A DNA stretch of 6,715 nt from Halobacteria archaeon (GTDB lineage Bacteria; Pseudomonadota; Gammaproteobacteria; UBA9214): NCBI GenBank assembly GCA_013041945.1, contig JABDRC010000185.1, positions 1 to 6,715 of the forward strand, in the 5' to 3' direction. Numbering within the stretch: position 1 is the stretch's first letter; every line of letters starts with the position of its first letter. Positions 1-5,660 of this stretch are shown here, in pieces. The notes beneath the pieces were generated by a model. The model saw only the letters and a list, made by a program, of their open reading frames with translations, was not told where the DNA came from and made no database searches. The translations under genes and the position numbers were made by a program.

Positions 1-1
1 T

Positions 2-118
2 CCGCCCCCGAACAGCAACAGCGTGGACTTCTTCAGGCACTGGTCATCCGGACCGGATGACCTCGACGTCGACGATATCGTCAACCGCTGGCGCCGGCAG
101 GACAGAGTGCACCGTTAG
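2..118 (+). CDS. 3' end of an unidentified plus-strand gene (partial)
   Basis: An open frame enters from the left edge and ends at TAG 116-118, giving 38 residues. The residues are acidic and then basic (it contains GPDDLDVDDIVNRWRRQ and ends in RVHR), which looks like a normal soluble C-terminus. There is no stop in this frame, and the patatin gene beyond it is convergent, so a plus-strand gene ending here suits the layout. A hairpin cluster follows from 139. The piece is too short to name a family, and a chance open frame of this length is possible. Confidence 0.45.
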   Translation, partial: PPPNSNSVDFFRHWSSGPDDLDVDDIVNRWRRQDRVHR

Positions 119-138
119 CAGGAAATAGCACGGATGCA

Positions 139-228
139 GGATGCGTTCCACGCACCGGAAATGGTGCACGGAGTGCACCCCACCCAACCGGATACACCGC
201 ATAAACCGCAGGGTGTGTTTCACGCACC
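139..228. repeat. Cluster of three GGTGCGT/ACGCACC-type hairpins between convergent genes
   Basis: Three short inverted repeats lie in 90 bases. The first (139-156) pairs GG(A)TGCGT with ACGCACC around a TCC loop, with one bulged A. The second (163-179) is perfect: GGTGCAC, loop GGA, GTGCACC. The third (212-228) pairs GGTGTGT with ACGCACC around TTC with one G-T pair. The stretches beginning at 142 and 214 also align as an imperfect direct repeat, about 20 of 25 positions at an offset of 72, sharing CACGCACCGG. Each could fold in either strand's RNA, so the cluster may act as a two-way transcript end for the flanking convergent genes. It may also be a small copy of a dispersed intergenic repeat family. 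Confidence 0.6.
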
Positions 229-259
229 GGTTAGGGTGTTGCCGCTACAGGAATACGGA

Positions 260-1474
260 TCAGACCAGGTTCTCACTGACACCGACAGCGGCCTGCTGCT
301 CGATCAGTTCATCTTCTCCCAGCAGATGCAGGATCTGCTCCCTCGCCGCCATGCCGTCGCGGTAACCGAGATCCATCAGCTCCTTGCAGAACGGTGCATC
401 GAACATCAGGTAGCTCATCAGCGGCCGCCCCTCGCGGGTCAGTGCACCGATCCCTTTCAGAAGAATACGCACCGATTTCGGGAAATTCTGGACGTACTTT
501 GCAACGATCTCGCGCACATCCAGACTGGGCGAAATAACCAGGTAGTCAATTTGTCGCAGGGACGTGTCCTTGTACACGACCCGCTTGTCGCGGGTCTCGG
601 TAATGGTGTGGTTGATGCGACGCATGCGTTCGATATCCGCATCGAGACTGTCCATAAACAGCGTGTCGAAAATATACCCGGATATCTGGCCGAATGAGGG
701 GTACTTCGCCTCGCGCGCCATATCCGGCAGCGGGTCCTGCTCGGGGTTCCTGACACCGATAATCAACAGGCGATTGGCTCCCAGATGCAGTGCCGGACTC
801 AGGGGCGCGGTCTGGCGCATCGAACCGTCACCGTAATACTCGTTGCGCAGCTTCACGGCGGGGAACAGTACCGGGATGGCGGATGATGCCATCAGGTGAT
901 TGAGGGTCAGCTCCGTCGGCCGGCCGGTGCGCCGGGTACGCTTCCATGGCAACAGGTCTTTAATGCCCTGGTAAAAGGCAACCGACAATCCGCTGCTGTA
1001 ACCGGATGCCGTTACCGACACCGCGCGCAGGTCGCCGGAGTCGATCGCCTGCTGGATACGCGCGAAACGGATATGCCGCTCCAGCAGTTCGCGCAGCGGC
1101 GAGTTGTCCAGCACCGATAGCGGCTGCTTCGTCAGCCCGCCAAACAGGAAATTGACAACCCAGCCGTATGCACTCTTGAAGGCGGTCCAGCTATCGACCT
1201 TGAAGACCTTGCCGACATGGAAGTTCGCCCAGATCCCCCACAGGCGATCGACACCCTCCTGGAAGCGGCTTGCCGAACTGGCCAGCAGGACGGCATTCAA
1301 TGCGCCCGAAGAAGAACCGCTGATAACCTCGAACGGATTCTTTGCATCATCCGGCAGCATGTCGGCAATCGCCTTGAGCACGCCGGCCTGATAGGCATTA
1401 CGCGCCCCGCCACCCGGCAGTATCAGGCCAGTTACTTGTTTTTCCTGCTTCTTTTTGAAAGAAAGCCAATACAT
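260..1474 (-). CDS. Patatin-like phospholipase family protein
   Basis: This 404-residue protein is a predicted serine lipid acyl hydrolase of the patatin family. It carries the full set of family motifs: the glycine-rich oxyanion loop PGGGARNAYQAG (residues 20-31), the nucleophile elbow GSSSG (53-57, catalytic Ser55), and the dyad aspartate in YYGDGS (Asp216), here DGS rather than the commoner DGG or DGA. The family uses a Ser-Asp dyad to cleave acyl chains from phospholipids or other lipids. No signal peptide is visible: the N-terminus is MYWLSFKKKQEKQ and runs straight into the first strand, so it is probably cytoplasmic or at the inner face of the membrane. About 185 residues follow the aspartate and show no motif I recognise. 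The ATG at 1474 sits just before the conserved first strand; its ribosome site is weak. Substrate is unknown. Confidence 0.95.
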   Translation of the reverse strand: MYWLSFKKKQEKQVTGLILPGGGARNAYQAGVLKAIADMLPDDAKNPFEVISGSSSGALNAVLLASSASRFQEGVDRLWGIWANFHVGKVFKVDSWTAFKSAYGWVVNFLFGGLTKQPLSVLDNSPLRELLERHIRFARIQQAIDSGDLRAVSVTASGYSSGLSVAFYQGIKDLLPWKRTRRTGRPTELTLNHLMASSAIPVLFPAVKLRNEYYGDGSMRQTAPLSPALHLGANRLLIIGVRNPEQDPLPDMAREAKYPSFGQISGYIFDTLFMDSLDADIERMRRINHTITETRDKRVVYKDTSLRQIDYLVISPSLDVREIVAKYVQNFPKSVRILLKGIGALTREGRPLMSYLMFDAPFCKELMDLGYRDGMAAREQILHLLGEDELIEQQAAVGVSENLV

Positions 1475-1498
1475 TGCCGGGGATTGTCTGCTTGCGTG

Positions 1499-1527
1499 AT
1501 TATCAGTATATCGGCCCCTGATGACAA
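1499..1527 (-). promoter_or_regulatory. Sigma70 promoter for the patatin gene
   Basis: Read on the minus strand, TTGTCA (1527-1522, 5 of 6 to the -35 consensus) is followed after exactly 17 bases by GATAAT (1504-1499, 5 of 6 to the -10 consensus). Transcription would begin near 1492, leaving a leader of about 18 nt before the ATG at 1474. This is the best constitutive-looking promoter in the window. Confidence 0.6.
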
Positions 1528-1613
1528 ATTCATAATCGATATGACGAATTAATCCGGGTGGTTATGCAACGTAAAGTCAGCCACGTCCCTGCAGCATGAT
1601 GCGCCTGCCTCCC

Positions 1614-1654
1614 TTGACCTGGATCAAGATCTGACCTCGGCATGCATCTAGACT
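1614..1654 (+). promoter_or_regulatory. FNR/Anr-type class II promoter for the CBS gene
   Basis: TTGAC-CTGG-ATCAA (1614-1627) matches the FNR/Anr consensus TTGAT-N4-ATCAA at 9 of 10 positions. A -10-like TAGACT (1649-1654, 4 of 6) follows, putting transcription start near 1661. The box is then centred at about -40.5 to -41.5, the class II activator position over the -35. ATGCAT lies just before the -10 at 1642-1647. The same layout occurs upstream of the host-attachment gene. FNR-type proteins activate from this position under low oxygen, so the CBS gene is probably oxygen-responsive. Confidence 0.65.
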
Positions 1655-1665
1655 GATCACAGGAA

Positions 1666-1684
1666 GCCCGGACCCAATCCGGGC
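1666..1684 (+). promoter_or_regulatory. Hairpin at the 5' end of the CBS mRNA leader
   Basis: GCCCGGA (1666-1672), loop CCCAA, then TCCGGGC (1678-1684) is a perfect 7-bp hairpin. It begins about 5 nt after the predicted start of transcription. No T-run follows, so it does not look like an attenuator. A hairpin this close to the 5' end could protect the mRNA from decay. It leaves the ribosome site at 1696-1701 free. Confidence 0.45.
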
Positions 1685-1707
1685 ACGGCTCGCGCAGGGG
1701 GTATCAG

Positions 1708-2166
1708 GTGAAAGCGGGAGAATTATGCAACCGTGGTGTCATCACGGCCAAGGCTGACATGTCGATTGAGGAAGCCGCCCGGCTGATGCGTGACAATCAT
1801 GTCGGCTGTCTTGTCGTCATCAAGCAGAGTGAAGGTCGGGTTGAACCCGTCGGCATCATGACTGACCGTGATATCGTGATCGAACTGATCGCCAAATCCG
1901 TCCCCATCGAAGATGTGACAGTGGGCGATATCATGTCATTTGCATTGTTGAAGGTAACCGAAGACGAGACCGTGTTCGAAACCGCCCAACGCATGCGCAG
2001 CCGGGGTGTCAGGCGCGTTCCGGTCATCACGAACAGCGGTGAACTTGCGGGAATTCTGGCGCTCGATGACATCCTGTCCCTGCTGGGCGAGGAATTGTCC
2101 ATGCTCACAAAGCTGATGCAGCGGGAGGCAGAGCAGGAAGCGATAAAACGCACCCTGCCCCGCTAG
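1708..2166 (+). CDS. Two-CBS-domain (Bateman module) regulatory protein
   Basis: This 152-residue protein is almost entirely a CBS-domain pair: CBS1 at about residues 8-65, ending GIMTDRDIVIELI, and CBS2 at about 75-130, ending GILALDDILSLL. Stand-alone CBS pairs usually bind adenine nucleotides (AMP, ATP, SAM) and sense energy state or control a partner enzyme. No catalytic domain is attached, and a short charged helix (about 133-152) closes the protein. The GTG start at 1708 is chosen because AGGGGG (1696-1701) sits at normal spacing and the CBS fold begins immediately; no earlier start fits. The FNR-type promoter upstream suggests expression under low oxygen. The gene ends 22 bases from the convergent coiled-coil gene. 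The partner and ligand cannot be read from the sequence. Confidence 0.93.
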   Translation: MKAGELCNRGVITAKADMSIEEAARLMRDNHVGCLVVIKQSEGRVEPVGIMTDRDIVIELIAKSVPIEDVTVGDIMSFALLKVTEDETVFETAQRMRSRGVRRVPVITNSGELAGILALDDILSLLGEELSMLTKLMQREAEQEAIKRTLPR

Positions 2167-2188
2167 TCGTATCGCAGCGCGTCGGTGC

Positions 2189-3223
2189 CTAGCGGTTCCA
2201 GGCTGGCGCTGGCCGCCGGTACTTGCCCCCGTGACGGTACGGGCCCGGCACATCACGAGACTGCATCGTCTCGTCATTGCCGAACAGCTCTTCCCGGTGG
2301 GTATCCATGTAGTCGCGACGTTCTTCCGGAGTCATGTCCTTCAGCTGGACCCGGAATGCAGCCAGTCTCTTCCTGCGCTTTTCGGCGTCCCTGCGCATTT
2401 CCTCGTGACGGTTGGCGGCTTCGATCCTGTCCTGCAGCGCCTTGTTCAGCATATCTTCATAATGCTGTACCAGGTAATTATGCTCCTCTTCCGCACGATT
2501 ACGCATGGTCTCGTACCGCTGGATGGCGTGTTGCTGTCGTTCTTCCTGCTGTTTCAGCCAGTCCTCCATCCGCGCAACACGGTCCCGGTCACGTGACCCG
2601 CGCCATTGCCGAGCGGCGGCACGCTCTCCCCGCTGCTGCTGCATGGCCTCGCGGTATTGCCGGTGACCTTCAGGCATTGTCGCCTCACCTTCCTCGCCGG
2701 CGGCTTCAACGGCCTGTGCCGCACGTTCTTCACGCTGCTGATGCATGGCTTCACGCTGCGCGGCGGCGGACTCGGCAGCCTGTGCCGCACGTTCCTCATG
2801 CTGCAGGCGCATGGCTTCACGCTGCCCGGCGGCCTGCGCCGCACGCTCTTCATGTTGCCTGCGCATGTTCTCGTGATATTGCCGGTGCTGTTCGGACATT
2901 GCTGCCTCACCCTGCTGACCGGCCGATTCAGCGGGATCCTGCATATCACTACTGTCCGCCGGCCGTTCGTCTGTAACAACCTGTGCACTGGCGGCCGCAT
3001 CGGCAGCCGCAGTGACAGGCGCCTCTTGCGGAGGTACGGCTGCTGTCTGCAGGCGCTGTTGCATGTAGTCACGGTAAGCCTGGATACGCTGCTCCATCAA
3101 ATTGTCCGCCTGGTCTTTTCCAGCGTCGTCCGTTTCCGCCCCGACCGTGTCCGCCCGCGTGGCATGCAGCGGCACCAGCATGAGAATGCCGGCCAGAATA
3201 ATTATTTCTTTTTTTATACCCAT
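2189..3223 (-). CDS. Secreted, repeat-bearing coiled-coil protein (unknown function)
   Basis: I do not recognise a named family. The 344 residues begin with a clear Sec signal peptide (K4-K5, hydrophobic 7-19, likely cut after TRA at 24), so the mature protein should be periplasmic or envelope-associated. After an Ala/Pro-rich linker (about 60-105) comes a Gln/Glu/Arg/Ala-rich helical region. Four copies of a motif like REAMxxQxEERAAQA occur at about 116-131, 134-149, 156-171 and 190-205. The outer copies share a longer unit, GEAxMxExHRQY, at 105 and 179. A second charged coiled coil runs from about 210 to 300, followed by DMTPEERRDYMDTHREELF and a basic Pro/Arg-rich tail. MTPEERR also occurs in Spy/CpxP/ZraP-type periplasmic helical proteins, but overall similarity is not evident. 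The start at 3223 is supported by GGAGAGG at 3234-3228. A structural or chaperone-like envelope role is a guess. Confidence 0.85.
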   Translation of the reverse strand: MGIKKEIIILAGILMLVPLHATRADTVGAETDDAGKDQADNLMEQRIQAYRDYMQQRLQTAAVPPQEAPVTAAADAAASAQVVTDERPADSSDMQDPAESAGQQGEAAMSEQHRQYHENMRRQHEERAAQAAGQREAMRLQHEERAAQAAESAAAQREAMHQQREERAAQAVEAAGEEGEATMPEGHRQYREAMQQQRGERAAARQWRGSRDRDRVARMEDWLKQQEERQQHAIQRYETMRNRAEEEHNYLVQHYEDMLNKALQDRIEAANRHEEMRRDAEKRRKRLAAFRVQLKDMTPEERRDYMDTHREELFGNDETMQSRDVPGPYRHGGKYRRPAPAWNR

Positions 3224-3503
3224 CTTGCCTCTCCAGTCATTGTTTATCGAGCCAGAACCGCAGATTGCAACAATACCGCCAAAGACGGTGCATGCATACC
3301 GGTATCAGTGAATGGTGGTTACGACAACAGCCTTGTTATTGATATTCTGGTTACTGACGATTCGAGCATGTGCTCGCAGGATATGTGATGGCATCACGTC
3401 GGGAGCGCCCCCGCGTCTCAATCGTCATGATCAAACAGCATACCGCGTCGACCTGCACCGGTCGGCAACACCGGCGGCAGGGCCATGGAGAGCTACACGT
3501 TCG
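3224..3503. other. Intergenic region between the two minus-strand coiled-coil genes
   Basis: No convincing gene is seen in these 280 bases. On the minus strand TTGCAA (3270-3265) and GATAAA (3248-3243), 16 bases apart, form a weak promoter candidate for the secreted coiled-coil gene; each matches 4 of 6, and the leader would be only about 13 nt. Perfect palindromes occur at 3289-3296 (TGCATGCA) and 3296-3305 (ATACCGGTAT), which touch each other, plus a 6-bp inverted repeat at 3363-3376 (CGAGCA/TGCTCG). These may be operator or RNA structures. The gap does not exclude co-transcription with the upstream gene. Confidence 0.4.
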
Positions 3504-4061
3504 CTACCACGGCACGAAGTTGTTCATAAAATTCATCGGGCGCATGCTGTTGCTCATTCTGCCCATGTCATAACGCATGGAATCAGTGGTGAGGGTCATG
3601 GTCCCTATATGTTGATTCATGCTGCCCATCGAGTGATTCATGCCACGCATGCTGATCAGCATCGGTTCCAGGTGATCCAGCTCGTCCATCTTGCCCGACA
3701 TGTCGTCAACCGAGACCGACATGTCATGCACACGCCGCGTCATGGTGCGAATATTTTCCGACAGGTAGATCACACTCTCGGATATGTGCCCGAGGTGCTT
3801 GCCCATTTCAGGGTCCATGCCCCGGGCAAGCGTATTGATATCCTTGCTCAGCGTATAGATAAGGAAGAAGCCGTAGGCGGCCAGCACCACGAACGCCAGC
3901 AGCGCCGGGTAGACAATCAGCTCCCAGCGCCGCGCACTGGACTCGAAGGCATTGGCAAACCGCTCCATCGCATCGCCTTCGATGACGACATTCTTGCTGC
4001 CGCTATCGCCCTGCTTGTCCATCCTAACAATCTTGTCGCTCATATTGCATACCATTACCAT
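3504..4061 (-). CDS. Single-pass membrane protein with a methionine-lined coiled coil (unknown function)
   Basis: The 185 residues have a short polar N-terminus, one transmembrane helix (about 48-71, preceded by Arg44-Arg45, which favours a cytoplasmic N-terminus), and a long helical part predicted to be outside the inner membrane. From about residue 93 hydrophobic residues fall on a 3-4 heptad pattern: V97, L100, I104, M107, V111, M114, V118, M121, M125, L128. After a break at Pro133 the pattern resumes with M134, M138, M141, M145, M148, I152, M155, M162, M166, M169, M173 and M176. Residues 73-185 contain 18 methionines. The layout (one TM plus coiled coil) resembles chemoreceptor-like or scaffold proteins without a signalling domain. 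The start is uncertain: ATGs at 4061, 4055, 4043 (MSDK) and 4022 all have weak ribosome sites. Function and partners are unknown; the downstream coiled-coil envelope protein is a candidate partner by position only. Confidence 0.82.
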   Translation of the reverse strand: MVMVCNMSDKIVRMDKQGDSGSKNVVIEGDAMERFANAFESSARRWELIVYPALLAFVVLAAYGFFLIYTLSKDINTLARGMDPEMGKHLGHISESVIYLSENIRTMTRRVHDMSVSVDDMSGKMDELDHLEPMLISMRGMNHSMGSMNQHIGTMTLTTDSMRYDMGRMSNSMRPMNFMNNFVPW

Positions 4062-4535
4062 GCCAGGGTTCGTCTGATGAGACCGGCAACAACCCTCTAC
4101 CGTTCACCCCGGCTCTGTCATTAATAGGCTCTATCTCGATTTCAGTCAAATTACAGGCAGACTGCCCGGTTCCCGGGTGTATGCCGTACCGGGTCATCCA
4201 CTGGCCCGGTATATCGCCATCCATCCAAAAGTAAACGCATGCTTTTAAACAATTTATCTTCCCACCCAGGCGATCCCCGAGGCCCGCCTGTACAGCATCC
4301 GTACCTGCCCTCGCCGGTCTGGAGTATTCACCGGGCTGCCACTTGCGTGAAATCGCAGTGACAGCATGAAGTATCAGCCAAACCTTAACCATTGTGTGGA
4401 TTTTACCGCCGGATAATCGGCAGTGACTGCTGGCTGGGGCATGTAGAACAAGTCTACATTATTACTATCGGCAAATTGAAACATATCCGCAGTCCTGCTG
4501 CATTGTCCCCGGTCAAAATAATTGGAACGAGAGCT
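4062..4535. other. 474-base gene-poor region
   Basis: I find no supportable gene. Two structures stand out. One is a 7-bp inverted repeat, TACCGGG (4187-4193) and CCCGGTA (4205-4211). The other is a perfect 7-bp palindrome with a 5-base spacer at 4441-4459, listed separately. The region is upstream of the methionine-rich membrane protein, so its promoter should lie here, possibly with a long leader, but no good -35/-10 pair is visible. An open frame of 122 codons at 4392-4024 lacks a ribosome site and looks fortuitous. Confidence 0.45.
4441..4459. promoter_or_regulatory. Perfect operator-like inverted repeat
   Basis: ATGTAGA, spacer ACAAG, TCTACAT: 7-bp arms are perfect and the 19-bp size is typical of a dimeric regulator site. 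It lies in a gene-poor stretch, about 380 bases upstream of the methionine-rich membrane protein gene and about 80 bases beyond the 3' end of the truncated CxxC gene. No T-run follows on either strand, so a terminator is less likely than a protein-binding site. Confidence 0.45.
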
Positions 4536-4874
4536 TCAATCCACGCCCCGGTCCGATGAATGGCCCGTGCCCATCCGGCGCAAATCGGCCCGCTTGACTC
4601 CAATACCCTGCTGATAGCCCTGCGCATCCCCGTGCGGAAAGAATTCCGGGTAACGCTCATGTGCATGGGGTACCCGCTGTGCATGCCTGATTGGACACCA
4701 GTACTGCTCGGTCCTGGACAGGATCTCGCGCGCATAGGCGACCACGCCATTGGCATAGCCGCAATAGGCGCAGTTGGCCTTTTCTATGGTATTCAGGTAG
4801 CCCGGTTTATGGCGGTCATTGACCATGTATACAAGCCGGCGCACACGCGGTATACCATAGGCCCGGAAGCACAC
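4536..4874 (-). pseudogene. Apparently 5'-truncated member of a CxxC/WCPIxH conserved hypothetical family
   Basis: The readable part looks like the C-terminal half of a conserved proteobacterial hypothetical family. Its hallmarks are DRHKPGYLNTIEKANCAYCGYANG (here residues 20-43, Cys35 and Cys38), RTEQYWCPIRHA (54-65, Cys60 and His64) and FFPHGDAQGY (78-87). Three Cys and one His in these motifs suggest a zinc or Fe-S site; that is inference. From memory, relatives carry a longer N-terminal part before this core. Here the frame is closed by TAA at 4911-4913, and only 74 bases separate that stop from the next gene, so no such part fits. The frame reaches only 12 codons upstream of the GTG at 4874 (encoding CNAGPGRTLYQQ). 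The ATG at 4826 is another start, without a ribosome site. The C-terminus after residue 90 is not recognisably family-like. It could be a short functional version, but I favour a remnant. Confidence 0.6.
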
Positions 4875-4940
4875 CTGCTGATACAGCGTACGGCCGGGTC
4901 CGGCGTTACATTAACGGTGCAATACCGAAGACAATGTAAT

Positions 4941-4977
4941 CGCCGGCAGGCGGGCTGAACAATGCCCCCTGCCGGCG
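4941..4977 (-). terminator. Strong hairpin terminator after the host-attachment gene
   Basis: CGCCGGCAGG (4941-4950) pairs perfectly with CCTGCCGGCG (4968-4977). Inside, GGGC (4952-4955) pairs with GCCC (4964-4967) after one bulged C, giving about 14 bp around an 8-base loop. It begins 11 bases past the stop of the minus-strand host-attachment gene and is followed in that direction by the A/T-rich ATTACATTGT. This fits a factor-independent terminator with an imperfect T-run. Confidence 0.7.
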
Positions 4978-4987
4978 AACGATGCGG

Positions 4988-5422
4988 CTACAGCCGCTCC
5001 GGCAGGTGTGTGCGAATCGTCCGCGCATCATACTGCCCGAGGTTCTTGTCGATGGCCGAGACCTTGACGCTGTCGGGTGTGTTGAGCTGCTTGCGTAGCA
5101 CACCCAGCATCTGCGGTCCGGCAACCAGCAACAGGGTCTTGCAGCGGCCCTCGTTGCATGCGTCCTGCAAATGGTCGGCAATGCGCCGGGCAAAGCGCAT
5201 GGTCTCCGTCTCCGCCGGGTCGACTGCTGTACCCATGGCATGACGGCCCTGCCCCTTGCTGTCGAAACTGCGCCCCGGACGGTCCGATACCAGCTCCTGC
5301 TCCTGTTCCCGCCCGAGGGGATTATCCAGCGAGGCCAGTTCGAGTAACGGGCCGCGCGGCTCCTCTGTGGTGAAAATTCGTGCCTTGCTCTGGTCTGCGA
5401 CGACCACCCAGCGTTTTGTCAT
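4988..5422 (-). CDS. Host attachment family protein (eRF1-like fold)
   Basis: This 144-residue protein is a full-length member of the host-attachment family (Pfam Host_attach, PF10116), named from plant-associated bacteria but widespread in non-pathogens. It begins with the typical strand MTKRWVVVADQSKARIF and carries the signature PGRSFDSKGQGRHAMG (about residues 49-64). It continues with FARRIADHL, then the core strand LLLVAGPQMLGVLRKQL (97-113) and a family-like end. There is no signal peptide, so it should be cytoplasmic; the fold resembles the eRF1 central domain. The true role is unsettled, and adhesion is unlikely for a cytosolic protein. The ATG at 5422 has an excellent ribosome site (AGGAGAGAGG just upstream). 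An FNR-like box and -10 lie upstream, and a strong terminator follows, so it is probably a single-gene unit induced under low oxygen. Confidence 0.92.
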   Translation of the reverse strand: MTKRWVVVADQSKARIFTTEEPRGPLLELASLDNPLGREQEQELVSDRPGRSFDSKGQGRHAMGTAVDPAETETMRFARRIADHLQDACNEGRCKTLLLVAGPQMLGVLRKQLNTPDSVKVSAIDKNLGQYDARTIRTHLPERL

Positions 5423-5467
5423 ACCTCTCTCCTCTATTAAGGATTGAACCGCTTACCTGACACCTAC

Positions 5468-5485
5468 AGACTAGTCTATGCATAG
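5468..5485. repeat. Overlapping palindromes in the host-attachment promoter
   Basis: AGACTAGTCT (5468-5477) and CTATGCATAG (5476-5485) are each perfect 10-base palindromes and overlap by two bases. They cover the predicted -10 and start region, so a second regulator could bind here and block transcription. They could also be simple low-complexity coincidence. Confidence 0.4.
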
Positions 5486-5514
5486 TCAAACGCGGCCACA
5501 TTGACAAGGATCAT
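5473..5514 (-). promoter_or_regulatory. FNR/Anr-type class II promoter for the host-attachment gene
   Basis: The box at 5501-5514 reads TTGAC-AAGG-ATCAT on the plus strand, 8 of 10 to the FNR consensus. On the minus strand TAGACT (5478-5473) lies 29.5 bases from its centre, which puts transcription start near 5466 and the box at -41.5. The -10 is identical to that of the CBS gene, and ATGCAT (5478-5483) abuts it in both. The leader is about 44 nt, against about 47 for the CBS gene. An overlapping ordinary pair, TTGTCA (5507-5502) and TATGCA (5484-5479) with a 17-base spacer, is an alternative reading. Confidence 0.55.
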
Positions 5515-5660
5515 CCCCAACACCTCCCGGCCAGGACACTGAATCAGTCGGCTTTACAATAGCTTAAGCCATTTCTACTACCTTGGTGCTATGGACATTC
5601 GGGGTATTTCAGATAGGCTTCTTGCGAGCTCGGGTAATCCGGGCGCAAGCGTATCGCCTC

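Noticed and set aside
139..228. CRISPR-like repeats
   Set aside because: Units are short, degenerate hairpins without uniform spacers, and there are no cas genes.
3363..3376. Terminator for the methionine-rich membrane protein gene
   Set aside because: The 6-bp inverted repeat is about 130 bases past the stop and lacks a T-run on the minus strand.
2185..3388. Plus-strand open frames opposite the secreted coiled-coil gene
   Set aside because: They mirror the repetitive Ala/Arg/Glu codons of the real gene, which has a signal peptide and a good ribosome site.
3504..4061. Methionine-rich protein as a definite copper-binding protein
   Set aside because: Met spacing follows the coiled-coil heptad rather than clustered MxM/MxxM sites alone, and no copper gene is nearby, so it is kept only as a possibility.
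3312..4124. Long plus-strand open frame (270 codons) across the methionine-rich gene
   Set aside because: It is antisense to a protein with a clear transmembrane helix and coiled coil, and its translation is His/Arg-rich with no domain or ribosome site.
4024..4392. Minus-strand open frame of 122 codons in the gene-poor region
   Set aside because: No ribosome site, no recognisable motif, mixed composition, and it overlaps the start of the membrane protein gene.
4503..4516. Third FNR-like box, TTGTC-N4-GTCAA
   Set aside because: Only 7 of 10 to consensus and no convincing -10 at the class II distance; the similar site at 4476-4489 is equally weak.
5501..5529. Perfect TTGACA -35 on the plus strand
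   Set aside because: No -10 occurs at 16-18 bases (the sequence there is CTCCCG); the bases are better explained as half of the FNR-like box.
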